A stretch of DNA of 64,000 nucleotides, from contig OX940862.1 in NCBI GenBank assembly GCA_954871525.1, forward strand, positions 34,340,232 through 34,404,231. Direction: 5' to 3'. Numbering within the stretch: the first letter of the stretch is position 1; each line of letters opens with the position of its first letter. Below, piece by piece: positions 11,600 to 22,593 of the stretch. Below the pieces are notes generated by a model. The model saw nothing but the letters and a program-made list of their open reading frames with translations, ran no database searches and was not told the DNA's origin. This DNA comes from Parietaria judaica. Lineage: Eukaryota > Streptophyta > Magnoliopsida > Rosales > Urticaceae. Made by a program: the position numbers and the translations under genes.

Positions 11600-13400
11600 C
11601 TTGCGGGTTAACAGTTTTTTGTCTCTGTTTATTACGAAATAAATTTAATCTTTAAGGGTGAAAAAAAATGTACAGTTTCTCCTAGAGGGTGAACAATTTT
11701 TCGTATACAATTTTGCGTAATAAAAGTTAGTTACACAGTTTGAAATTCGCTTTACACAGTTTTGGTTTTGCGGGTTAACAGTTTTTTGTCCCTGTTTATT
11801 ACGAAATAAATTTAATCTTTAAGGGTGAAAAAAAAATGTACAGTTTGAAAATCGGTTTACACAGTTTTCTCCTAGAGGGTGAACAATTTTTCGTATACAA
11901 TTTTGCGTCATAAAAGTTAGTTACACAGTTTGAAATTCGCTTTACACAGTTTTGGTCTTGAGGGTTAACAGTTTTTTGTCCCTGTTTATTACGAAATAAA
12001 TTTAATCTATAAGGGTGAAAAAAAATGTACAGTTTGAAATTCGGTTTACACAGTTTTCTCCTAGAGGGTGAACAATTTTTCGTACACAATTTTGCGTAAT
12101 AAAATTTAGTTACACAGTTTGAAATTCGCTTTACACAGTTTTGGTCTTGAGGGTTAACAGTTTTTTGTCCCTGTTTATTACGAAATAAATTTAATCTTTA
12201 AGGGTGAAAAAAAAAATGTACAGTTTGAAATTCGGTTTACACAGTTTTCTCCTAGAGGGTGAACAATTTTTCGTATACAATTTTGCGTAATAAAATTTAG
12301 TTACACAGTTTGAAATTCGCTTTACACAGTTTTTGTCTTGAGGGTTAACAGTTTTTTGTCCATGTTTATTACGAAATAAATTTAATCTTTAAGGGTGAAA
12401 AAAAAAATGTACAGTTTCTCCTAGAGGGTGAACAATTTTTCGTATACAATTTTGCGTAATAAAAGTTAGTTACACAGTTTGAAATTCGCTTTACACAGTT
12501 TTGGTCTTGCGGGTTAACAGTTTTTTGTCCCTGTTTATTACGAAATAAATTTAATCTTTAAGGGTGAAAAAAAAATGTACAGTTTGAAAATCGATTTACA
12601 CAGTTTCCCACTAGAGGGTGAACAATTTTTGTATACAATTTTGCGTGATAAAATTTAGTCACACAGTTTGAAATTCGCTTTGCACAGTTTTGGTCTTGAT
12701 GGTTAACAGTTTTTTGTCCCTGTTTATTACGAAATAAATTTAATCCTTAAGGGTAAAAAAAAATGTACAGTTTGAAAATCGCTTTACACAGTTTCCCACT
12801 AGAGGGTGAACAATTTTTGTATACAATTTTGCGTGATAAAATTTAGTCACACAGTTTGAAATTTAGTTTGCACAGTTTTGGTCTTGATGGTTAACAGTTT
12901 TTTGTCCCTGTTTATTACGAAATAAATTTAATCCTTAAGGGTAAAAAAAAAATGTACAGTTTGAAAATCGCTTTACACAGTTTCCCACTAGAGGGTGAAC
13001 AATTTTTCTTATACAATTTTGCGTGATAAAATTTAGTCACACAGTTTGAAATTTAGTTTGCACAGTTTTGGTCTTGATGGTTAACAGTTTTTTGTCCCTG
13101 TTTATTACGAAATAAAGTTAATCCTTAAGGGTAAAAAAAAATGTACAGTTTGAAAATCGCTTTACACAGTTTCCCACTAGAGGGTGAACAATTTTTCGTA
13201 TACAATTTTGCGTGATAAAATTTAGTCACACAGTTTGAAATTTAGTTTGCACAGTTTTGGTCTTGAGGGTTAACAGTTTTTTGTCCCTATTTATTACGAA
13301 ATAAATTTAATCTTTAAGGGTAAAAAAAATTTAGTCACACAATTTGAAAATCGCTTTACACAGTTTCCCACTAGAGGGTGAACAATTTTTCGTATACAAT
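11600..13400. repeat. Tandem array, about 190-bp unit, ten copies
   Basis: The word TTAACAGTTTTTTGTC starts at about 11608, 11774, 11965, 12153, 12345, 12513, 12702, 12891, 13081 and 13270. Seven of the nine spacings are 188-192 bp; two are about 166-168 bp because the unit lacks one short block. Each unit also has TTATTACGAAATAAA, GAGGGTGAACAATTTTT and several CACAGTTT words. The later units form their own sub-family (CCCACTAGAGGG; TTTAGTCACACAG), showing local amplification. Confidence 0.92.
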
Positions 13401-13409
13401 TTCCCTATT

Positions 13410-14076
13410 GTTTTTCAGTTTCTAAGTGGTTCACTATTGCACATAAATATTACCTGTCGCTTTGTTGTTGTCGTTTTCAGTTTTGCTTAACCTGCTTGTT
13501 TCTCTACTCAATGTCGTTTATATGTTCTTTCTACCTACAATGTCGTTTTTTTTTTTTTTCGCTTTTCATTTTGTAGTCGGTTTGAGTTTTCTGTCAGTGC
13601 CACCTTTGTAATAATTGTTGTATTAATGAACATTTTTACACTATTTCAGCTCTATTAAATAATTCTTTCACAAAAGAAATTTTTTTTGTACATCTAATAT
13701 CGTACAATTTTCACAAAAATAGTACAATATCGTTGAATATAGTTGTATTTTAAAATATATTTTTCTCAAGCTTCTTAATCACGTCCTTCGTCGTCAAACG
13801 TCCAATATTCTTTTTCTTTTTTATATATCTAGATTTTAATTTCAAAAAACTAACAAATTACTTTCCAATCTTGGCAAATTAAAACTCATTCATTGGTTGG
13901 AAGGAAGCCATGGAATTCACTTTCAGATGGAGTATTATAACAAAAGAGAATTTCATTTCTCAGCCAAATTACAATACCAAATTACAATACGAGCAAGACG
14001 AGCAGCAGTTCTGTCAACTGGCCAAGAAGGTGAAAAACTCAAGTTTAATAAAGTGATTCTACAACTCAAAATGTAT
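13410..14076. other. AT-rich spacer inside the gene-capturing element
   Basis: Lies between the tandem array and the eIF3i fragment. It is T-rich, and GTCGTTTT-like words recur near 13460-13560. An open frame at 13897-14097 has no recognisable features and runs into the complement of the eIF3i piece. Confidence 0.4.
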
Positions 14077-15050
14077 ACCTTCTTCCCTCAGGGTTGAAAG
14101 CCAAAGCATTTAAAGGTCCAAAATGGCCTTTCACACCTCCAATCTCTTCTTCGAGAATCTAAACACACGAAATAGGAAAACCATCAAGAGCCAACGGATT
14201 TGGATCTGAACATGTATACCTTCTTCGAGAATCTGAACATGAAATCGGAAAATAAATTGGACGATGATCCCAATCACCTTGGCAGATTTATCAAGGGAAC
14301 CGGTAATGAAATGTGAGCCGTCATCGGATTTGGAAAGGGACGTAATACCCTTCTTGTGGCCGCCTTCCTTGCTCGACTAATTAAGCAGTGTTGACTCATT
14401 AATAACTATAAAAAAAAAGGTGATATTCTCGTCGATCTTTCGAATCCCTTTACAAAAAGTAACGTCACGGCTTTCATTAATCTTAGAACTGGATTTCTTT
14501 CTAAATGTTGCGATAATTACTTATGAAACCCTAATAAATTCTGAGAATCTGCATCGAAGAGAATTACCTCGGAGTCCCAGACGCGAATGACGGTATCTTC
14601 ACCGGCGCTGATGATGGTCTGGTTGAGAGGGCCCCACACGGCTCTGTTGATCCTCCCCTGAGGGCCCTTGATCACCCGAACGGAATCGCCCTCCTCTGAA
14701 AACAAAAAATCATAAACAAAACAAAACAGCGGAGCAGAAAATGGTTGCTAGGGTTAGGGTGCGCGTACGGTCGGCGAGATCCGCAGATATGCGCTTGACG
14801 TGGATGGCGGAGGTCACCTCCATGAAGGGGTCGGTGGTGAAGACGGCGAGGCTCTCTCCGATGGAGAACTTGACGGAGCGCGCGGGCGAGTCGAAGGCGA
14901 ACGTGAAGAGCGGCTGGCCGGACTGCACGGCCCACAGCTTGGCGGTCTGGTCGGCGCTGGCCGTGAGGAGGCGCGCGGAGTCGCGGGAGACATCGCAGGA
15001 CCAGACCGCGCCGTTGTGGCCGACGTAGGTGCCGAGGCGGACGAACGGAG
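14077..15050 (-). pseudogene. TIF3I1: Captured fragment of eIF3 subunit i (WD40 protein)
   Basis: Four exon pieces on the minus strand match plant eIF3i, a seven-bladed WD40 subunit of translation initiation factor 3. The first (about 15050-14769) reads YVGHNGAVWSCDVSRDSARL through to AIHVKRISADLAD. The second (14695-14568) includes GRINRAVWGPLNQTIISAGE. The third (14367-14278) reads EGGHKKGITSLSKSDDGSHF then ITGSLDKSAK. The fourth (about 14150-14077) reads EEIGGVKGHFGPLNALAFNP. The first two introns keep GT-AG borders and phase, so the source was genomic DNA, not mRNA. The N-terminal blade, about 65 residues before the last piece and the C-terminus are missing, so no functional eIF3i can be made. 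The second splice junction restores Gln-Glu-Gly, showing how little the copy has decayed. Confidence 0.88.
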
Positions 15051-15179
15051 GAAGCGCGAGGCCGAGGACGCAAGAGCAGAGGAAGCCGTGGGAGGGAAAG
15101 GCTCTGCGATTTCGAGCGTGGGAGGGAAAGGCTGAGGAGGGGGAACTCGAGAAAGGCTCTGGTTTTTTTTTTTTCAGAT

Positions 15180-15332
15180 GCACGAAATGGGGGGGAACGA
15201 AGGAGAGAGAAAGGGGGAGGGTTTGGGCTGGTTAGTTTAACCATGGGGTGGGGTTAAAAATGAGAGTGGGGTATAGATTTGTAACTTATTAAAAAGGGGT
15301 ATTTTTTCGTTCCAATTTAGTCAACCGGGCAT
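15180..15332. repeat. Right terminal inverted repeat of the gene-capturing element
   Basis: The reverse complement matches 10222-10370: both contain AATAAGTTACAAATCTAT, a TTTAACCCCACC word, GTTAAACTAACCA and a C/T-rich stretch. It ends where the second 186-bp direct repeat begins. Confidence 0.8.
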
Positions 15333-15518
15333 ATTTCGTGGGCTTTTACAGGTTGATTTTGGGTTTTTCACAAACAAAAACGGGTTGGATTTTTTCAGAT
15401 TGATATGTAATAATCATTTACAACTTTGAGTGGAACTTATAAATGAAATTAAATACAAATTTTAATTAATACAAACATAGAAGATAATGAATATAGCAAC
15501 GAACAGTACCTTTATATA
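15333..15518. repeat. 186-bp direct repeat, right copy
   Basis: Second copy of 10024-10209, starting exactly at the right end of the insertion and ending at a (TA)n tract that begins in the repeat. Two mismatches (CACG/CAGG and GAG/GGG) were seen. Confidence 0.9.
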
Positions 15519-15976
15519 TATATATATATATATTTGTGTTTGCTCGATATTCAAATACTCATTCTGAAAGTCCAATAACATAATGCAAATAAAATTCACT
15601 CACATACTTTGAAATTCAAACACAAATGATATACCAAAACTCTAATTATAAAACAAAGATTTTCAAATGGATTAACGAATTTTAAAATTTATTAGTGAAG
15701 TTAAAATTGTGTAATTGAAAAATTAAGGAACTACAAAAAATATATACAACAAATAAAGTAATGAATCATGCAATATAAAGATAATTTTTAAATTCTATAA
15801 TAATGAAAAAATTATAGTAATTTTTTATATTTTCATTAGTATTAATATTACAATTTAATACTTTTATATAAAAATATGGTTTATATGGGTTTTGAAACGG
15901 GACAAGGCGGGTTAGCCACGGGATGAGTATATGTGGGCTTCGGGGTGGGTTTATGTGGGTCTTAAAAAATATAACA

Positions 15977-16949
15977 TGTTGACGTGGTTTCGCACGCCAA
16001 CGGTCGAGTGTGTTGTGAATGGGATTTCGATTTGAAGATGCTAAGATTTTTGTGGATCCTGACCTCCGCGTCGTCAATACTATCAACGATGATACACGAA
16101 ATTAAAGAGCGAAGAAAACAAACAAAACACCAACTTTTTTTAGAGAGGTTCGTCCTAATGCGGTAGTTGACTACGTCCTCTGTACGTTTATTGCTTTTTG
16201 AAAGATTGATCAATCGGAACCACAAGCCAATTCCTGATAGATCAAAAATGAAAGAAAAACACTCTGAAGATAATAATTCTCACAGACTCTCTTCTCTCAA
16301 TGGTGGATGCTTGTGTGCGTGTAGAATGGATGCCTTCTTGCTTTAATAGACGTCTGGCTTCTGCCCGTTGGAGGTGGACGTTGGTAGTGGCTTCGAATTC
16401 GGGGCTTGATTTGCTGCCGAGCTGACACGTAGGCCGCGTCTTGCGAGATTGTCGTAGTAGTGGACCTTGACTGGTCGTCATGGGGTTTGAATTCAAGTTG
16501 TGGCGGTTTTTCTGGTCGGTCTTCGGGAGTTTGAATTGAAGTGGTTGACCAGGTCTGCTCGTGTTCGAACGTAGGGCTTTCTTCTGCTCGGGGACTTTAT
16601 TCGACTTCTGCTCGGATCCCTTTTGAGACAATTAGTCCGGGAGGAGCCTTGGGTGTTGGTTATATCCAAGTGTTGTTTTGAAGTGAAATTTTGAGTTCTG
16701 CTCGGATTTTTCCTTTGGAACTTTGTTCGGACTTCCTTCGAGCTTATTCTGCTCGGATGACTTTGCCTTCTGGGCTTTTATCTTTGCTCGGGCCCAAACA
16801 CAATTAAGTGACTAGTGGGCTTCTGGACCTTGTATTTCACAAGCCCAATTTCGTAGAATATTTAAATATATTCACAACTTAGGTCATAGATAATTTAATC
16901 TATAAAATGACCTCACAATTCCAATTTATGGAGAATTTACACATCAACA
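15977..16949 (-). mobile_element. LTR (probable solo LTR) of an LTR retrotransposon, 973 bp
   Basis: On the minus strand it runs from TGTTGATGTGTAAATTC to CCACGTCAACA, with the TG...CA ends of LTRs. It shares ACGTAGTCAACTAC, GGACGAACCTCT and the terminal ACCACGTCAACA with the LTR at 19960-20797, so both belong to one family. CTGCTCGG-type words recur in its centre. No primer-binding site, coding region or partner LTR lies beside it. Flanking pentamers taaca and ttacc do not match. Confidence 0.65.
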
Positions 16950-17083
16950 TTACCTAGTCTGACCCTTTTGACAGAGACGGGCATATCCCGGCCTACAAAA
17001 ATCGAGTAGGGGTGAGGCAAACCCGTTTTTATAACGAGTCGGACGGATGGGATTGCACCGACCCTGCCCAATCAACACCTCTA

Positions 17084-18394
17084 ACTTTTAAGAGATTAAA
17101 TCACGTAGAGAAAAACAAATAATTTAAGTTAACCAATACGTAATGCACTAAAAAAAAACATTTTCCACACTATTATTGTGTATGATATCAGTGAATTATA
17201 TACTGTATAAAGTATAAACTATAATGTATATTGCCAAAAAAATTTTTGCCAATTATTGGTGCTTTGATAGTTTGACCTAATCACATTAGAAAACATAAGA
17301 GACAAAAACTCTTATATTTTATAGTATGACGATTCACTGATTCGGTTGGGATGTAACCAAAAAAGTATTAGAAGTTTATATTTTATAACTTGACAATTTG
17401 ATTTGGATGTTTTAGACTTTTAGTTATAACTCATAAATTAATGAGATAATATAGCAACAAAAGTTAATAGTCTCAATGGGTATTTAAATTTTGTTGTATA
17501 GAAAAAATACCTAAATTTAAATGAATAGTATAACTCCGTTCATTTTGTTCACAAAGTTTTTTTTTTTTTTTTTTTTAAACTATGTGTCATCTCAACACAA
17601 TTTTATTTTTATTGCTTTTAATTATCAGATTCAATCATTTGGTTTCTTCTTTCATCAACATTAGAAATCATTACTTCTAAAATGAAAACTAGTGTTATTT
17701 TCATATTTTGTATTCAATATCAGTTGGTATTTGTACGATTCTTTGATTTCTTAATAAAATGAGATTAAGATGCAAATCTAGAAGATAGAAATGTTGTAGT
17801 TTGGTATCCCTTTAAAATAAGATTGGTTGATATGCTTACAGAAAAATCGGCTTGCTAGTTTTGATGATTCTATAAAAGAAACCCGGTTAATAAAAAAATT
17901 CTTAACTTATGTATAAATTAATAAATGATTAATTTATATATTATTTAATAATTTGATAATGTAATAATTATTGAAGCCCGATAATATCAATTTCCGAATG
18001 CTATACTGTATATAAAAAAAATTGAGTGTCTATTTACGTAGTTAATAATAACTTAAATATTTTCATCATTATTACTCGTTAAATAAAGTTGATTATAACT
18101 TAAATATTTTTTTTTATCATCAATTATTACTCGTTAAATAAGAAGGTATAAGGAGGAGAGTTGGAAGTTGAGACTTGGTAGACAAGGAAATGAAGAAGTT
18201 GTTTCTTTGACCACCTCTTCTCTTCTAGAAGCCTTGCAGCGCAGGGAATGTTGTTGGATTCAGAATGGGATTCGTTAGCGTTACGTGACTGTCACTGCAA
18301 GTTGAAGCCAACTTACCAAAGAGAATCAAATATATAGGAACCAAGTCTAAATCAAGGTTTATAATAAGCCGCTGCCCAATTGATTTGATTTCTG

Positions 18395-18436
<42 letters not shown>

Positions 18437-19959
18437 TTAAGATATTGCAATGGATTGGTTTATTTGATTATGATGCAAGTTCATAATTTTTTTTCTCTTC
18501 ATAAATTATGAACCTCTTTCTATATTAACATAAAATAATGATTTGTGACGATTTTCTAATGTCTGAACTCTCAAGGATCTATGTATATTTGATATTGTCA
18601 ATTAAAACGTGTAAATATCAATTCGAAGAAATCTATCAGAAACAGAAGGATTCGTCTACTATAGGGTTTGGGTTATGTACAAATCGATTAAATCCTGTAA
18701 TGGAACATTTTCTAACATATATAAAATTATTTGCGGCGTAAAAATATCTAATTTATAGTTATAGTAGTTTGTGTTGACCAAAGGTCGATTTGACGCGGAA
18801 AAAGTATCTAAACTCAAGTTTTGGGCTTTGATCATTGACGCCGTCAACTTGTCCGTTGGCTCCTACCACGCGACATTATGTCTTTGCAACGTGTATGCAT
18901 GAGCTATACCATTTGCAAGAGCTTTGCAATGACAAAGCCCGATGGCAATTTTTGTTGTAAGACGCAGGTCAATGTCTTCGTTAACTTTATAATCGCCAAT
19001 AGTTGTACGGTATTGCATGAGTAATAAAATAATTTATGAACATTAATGACATTCATTTTATACATTATTGCAGGAGCTCACATTTTGGGCGCAAAGGTTG
19101 AACGCAGAGGTGCGTCTTCGATCTTTTCAACTGTTTTTGACGGATTTCTTAAGATAAACATTCTTCGATTTGCATATATACTTAAAACAGCCACTATTAC
19201 TATATTATTAATTGTTTTCACATTAGCCAGCTTTGGTTTTCAGATAATAGGTGACTAAAATGCAGAAAAGGACAAAGAATAGATCCCATCTTTGTGTTTA
19301 CATTTAGGTCGTTTCAATTTCATTCAAATTTGGAGGATTTCTTTGGGGAAGATGATATCTTGTAAAAGGGTACTAGAAGAACCTATATTGGTTATATGAA
19401 GCTCTATTCTCAGGCAAATTCACTATTTTTCATGGTCTTCAAACTCGAAATTTGTATTAAGGGCAGTGGTAGGTTATTTAGAAGATGTTGAAACATGAAA
19501 TTGCCATCTTTAAATGTTGATAAATAGATTTGATGCTTAATATATGCTGCAATGGGATTTGTAGTTTATTTTCTCTCGACTTCTATGACGTGGCGTGTTA
19601 TATCTTTAATGGCTTTGGCTAATCTTGTTTAAATTGAATGCGAAAGAGAGTGAAAACAGAACATTATATATTTGAGTATACTTCTAAAAATTGGATTTTC
19701 TTTTCTGTTACTTGTTTGCATCAGAGAAGCCTTTATGATGCTTGGGTGACTACTGCAAGCCTTCGTGAATATGTGAGAGCCAAAAGAAGTTGCTACTCGT
19801 CCATTCAATCTCGAAATTATTCAAAATCCTGCCCGGATTATATAAATTTGCGGCAAATGTCACAAATTTAATTAATTCTATCCGACACGAATTTTACATG
19901 ATTTCATCGAGTATATACTATAAAATTTATGTTGTATTTTTTTATAGTAGGGGGCTAAC
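17084..19959. other. AT-rich intergenic DNA, no gene seen
   Basis: Contains a diverged repeat of 9475-9545 (TTGACAATTTG...GATGTT at about 17390), a long T run at about 17557 and a (TA)n microsatellite at 18398-18433. A stretch near 18730-18860 has TTGCGGCGTAAAAATATCTA, which resembles the ends of the MULE-type MITEs found elsewhere. Short open frames (18538-18741, 19046-19258, 19638-19871) show no recognisable domains. Confidence 0.4.
18398..18433. repeat. (TA)n microsatellite
   Basis: About 18 TA units in intergenic DNA. Confidence 0.95.
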
Positions 19960-20797
19960 TGTTGATGTACAAATTCGTCGTTATTTTAATACGACATAAA
20001 GTGCTAAACTGTGAATTAATTAAATCCATAGTAATGATAAAAAGGCCTTAAAGAGTAAAACAATATTCATAAAGGCCCACCCGCAAAGCCCATCAGGACA
20101 ATCAGGAAAAATGAGTCCCAACGAATAAGAAGCTATCCGGCCCAAAAGCCCAAAAGCCCAAAAGCTATCCATTGCTAGCACGGAGGAAGAAGGGTAGAAT
20201 CGTCATATCTCCTACCCGTCATCCAAATTCAAAATCAAACTAAAGACCAGGAGCATGAAGTTAAGTCTTCAACGGATACATTTCAAAGAAGAGAACGCAG
20301 TCGTGGGACACGTGCCATCAAGATGAGCCATTCAACCCGGTCAGCTCAGAAGGACGACTCCAAGATTCCTGAAAGACCAACAAGGAAGAATTGAAGCCTA
20401 TAAATACCAAGCTCGACCTCATATCAACACACGATCCCTGAGAGAATACATCAAGAGATTTCTGCCCCGCAGTTTGCTCACTTCGAGATTTCCTTGTATT
20501 CTTTCCACACTTTCCTTTTCTTTTCTTGTTCTAGACGTGATCTGCTGCCTGTAGCTATCCGTCCATGTTATTTGTCGCAATAACCTAACAGAGAACGTAG
20601 TCAACTACTGCCTTGGGACGAACCTCTATAAAAAACTCATCGTTTCATTTACATTGCTTATACATATATATACATATACAGAGAGTGAATCGAGAGCTTG
20701 CGACGTGAGAGATCGAATTCCACCTAGTTCCAAGTTCAACATATATCATACGCTCACAAGTCACATTGACTGTTTGAGGAGGGAAACCACGTCAACA
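19960..20797 (+). mobile_element. LTR (probable solo LTR), same family as 15977-16949, 838 bp
   Basis: It starts TGTTGATGTACAAATTC and ends ACCACGTCAACA. A core promoter is visible as CCTATAAATACC at about 20397. Downstream, AACGTAGTCAACTAC and GGGACGAACCTCT match the minus-strand relative. No internal region or second LTR is adjacent. The flanks ctaac and atagt are not a target duplication, so it may have arisen by recombination between different copies or lost its flank. Confidence 0.65.
20395..20408 (+). promoter_or_regulatory. TATA box inside the LTR
   Basis: GCCTATAAATACC is a near-ideal plant TATA element, about 435 bp into the LTR, the usual place for the U3 promoter. Confidence 0.6.
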
Positions 20798-22593
20798 ATA
20801 GTTACAAAATATACCAGATTATAAGGTTTGTTGGATACTTCAGTACTCCGACCCGGACTATAGAAAGGCCCTCAGCGATTGTTTTTAAGCTTCAAACAGT
20901 AAATACATTTCATTAAAAGAAAAATAATTTTTTTTTCTCGGTAAAAGTAACATATTAAAAAATTAATTATAGTTATATGTTAAGTTTGTAGTAGAACTAT
21001 CTCATATCTTAAAGTTCTAAACTTTAATAATGTTTTTTTTACAAGAGATAATAATATAAATTATAAAAATAAAGTAAGACAAACAGAATTTAGTGCTTAC
21101 TAGTATTTTTAATTATGAAATACAGCTAGATAAAGGCTCAAAAAATCTAAATTAGAAAAGTGTTTCGTATAATTGTTAAATATTTGTTAGTTCAACCAAG
21201 TTAAATGTAGTGTAGAAGTTATATTAGGTATACATATATTATTTTAATTTTTTTAAATAAAGATGTTCCATTTGTTAGTTAAATTGATATCTTCCATCCC
21301 GAGATCGGAGAGAGAGTGAGCGTTGGTCCCTCCCTGTGAGGGAATGGCTGGAGTGGGCTACGTTGAGTAGATTTGGACTTAATAAGAAGGGCTAAATAAA
21401 ATTGGGCTTGTTCTTAATGGAGTTTTCATTACATTGGAGAACTACAGCTTTTATTGGGCCCTTAATGAGTCCGCCCTTGTTGAGAACTCTTCCCTCTCGA
21501 GCTGGACTCATTTGAGAGTCTCAAAAGGTCTAATATAGCTCGGCTTTCTTCCAAAAAAAAAAAAAAAAACTGCAATCGTAAGTTAAAAGTATCATAAGCT
21601 CTTATAATCTTAGGGTTTAGGCGGTTAGGCCTAAGCTTATCTCGTATCAGTAAGTCCAGCCCATTAGGCATATTTAAAGTCCTCAAGAGGCCCAAGCAAA
21701 GTATCATGAAACAATAGAGTCTCATCTTCTAGTAGACTTTTTTTTTTTTGAACTGTAACAGCTCTCTCCTTTTTTATTTTATTTTATTCCTTTTTTTAAA
21801 GTCAAATACAAGTCATTTTGTAGCTTGCCCTCGTTTAACGCTTAATGGGCCTGATGGATCTGGGCTTCACCGAAAGCTAATACCACCAAGCTATTTAAGA
21901 GCAAATAAAAAAGAATTATTGACGGTATAAATACTCAAATTTGATCAACTAAGGCACCATAGGTCCAAAATAAGAAAATAAGGACAACAATATTCAAAGA
22001 CAACAAAACTGAAACGACACATATTTTGATTCACTACACTATATTCGACGATCGTCAGTCAAATTCCATATGATATGACAAATATTGGACGAAAGTAAAG
22101 CAATGCATATTCCAGTCAGCTTGACGCAACGTGACACTAGACCAATATGTGTCGCCTTAATCAAAGTTTGAGTACTTAGATTAAATCTCAATAAAAAAAA
22201 ATGATGTAATCAGTTTGATTAATAAAAACCTGCAAAGTCATCACTAACAGTCACACACACCTTCCCCTCCTCCACATATCTGCTTTGGATAGGTGCTACC
22301 AACCACTCCTTTTTACTTCAATTCTAATAAGAACACCATCTTATGATATTTCTTCATAAATTTCCCACTCAATTATCACACAAATTTATCCAACTCCAAA
22401 AAAAAAAAAAAAAAAAAACCAATCCATCTTTGCTCCACACCGTCTTCTTTTTCTGTCTGTAACCATTTCCATAAAAATATTTAAAAAAAAAAGAAAAAAA
22501 AAAGTGTCTCTCTCTCTCTCTTCTCTTCGGGAAGCTCAAAAGCATGGCGACAAGCAGTGACACAGCAGAACAATCCTCTTCTCTGCCCTGAAA
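20798..22593. other. Intergenic DNA and HINT3 promoter/leader
   Basis: AT-rich with no gene. Poly-A or poly-T runs at about 21555 and 22398. The last 300 bp should hold the HINT3 promoter; a C-rich patch near 22255-22310 and a CTCTCTC leader at about 22506-22523 are visible, but no clear TATA box. Confidence 0.45.

Larger units (their letters stand above)
10210..15332. mobile_element. Gene-capturing (Pack-MULE-like) element, 5123 bp
   Basis: The ends form inverted repeats of roughly 120-150 bp: ATGCCCGGTTGAATAAGTT near the left end matches ATGCCCGGTTGACTAAATT read from the right end, and AATAAGTTACAAATCTAT is shared. Inside lie an unrecognised G/C-rich gene-like piece (10380-11150), a 190-bp tandem array (11600-13400) and an eIF3i fragment with introns (14077-15050, minus). 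There is no transposase. Capture of host fragments between long TIRs is the hallmark of Pack-MULEs. The flanks are unusual: instead of a 9-bp duplication there are 186-bp direct repeats, and the right terminus lacks about 15 bp that the left terminus has. Confidence 0.6.
9816..17083. mobile_element. hAT-like non-autonomous element split by two insertions
   Basis: The ends TAGAGGTATCAA (left) and TAGAGGTGTTGA (right, reverse complement) are followed by G/C-rich GGGC/GCCC-rich arms and an AT-rich centre, a pattern common in plant hAT-type elements. Removing the 5.12-kb insertion at 10210-15332, one copy of its 186-bp flanking repeat, and the LTR at 15977-16949 leaves an element of about 1 kb with no coding capacity. 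The flanks CTTTAAG and CTTTTAAG are similar but not a clean 8-bp duplication, so the assignment is moderate. Confidence 0.5.

Noticed and set aside
14672..15244. 190-codon minus frame overlapping the eIF3i fragment
   Set aside because: It is a shifted frame, rich in Arg, Pro and Leu; the WD40 reading is in another frame with clear homology.
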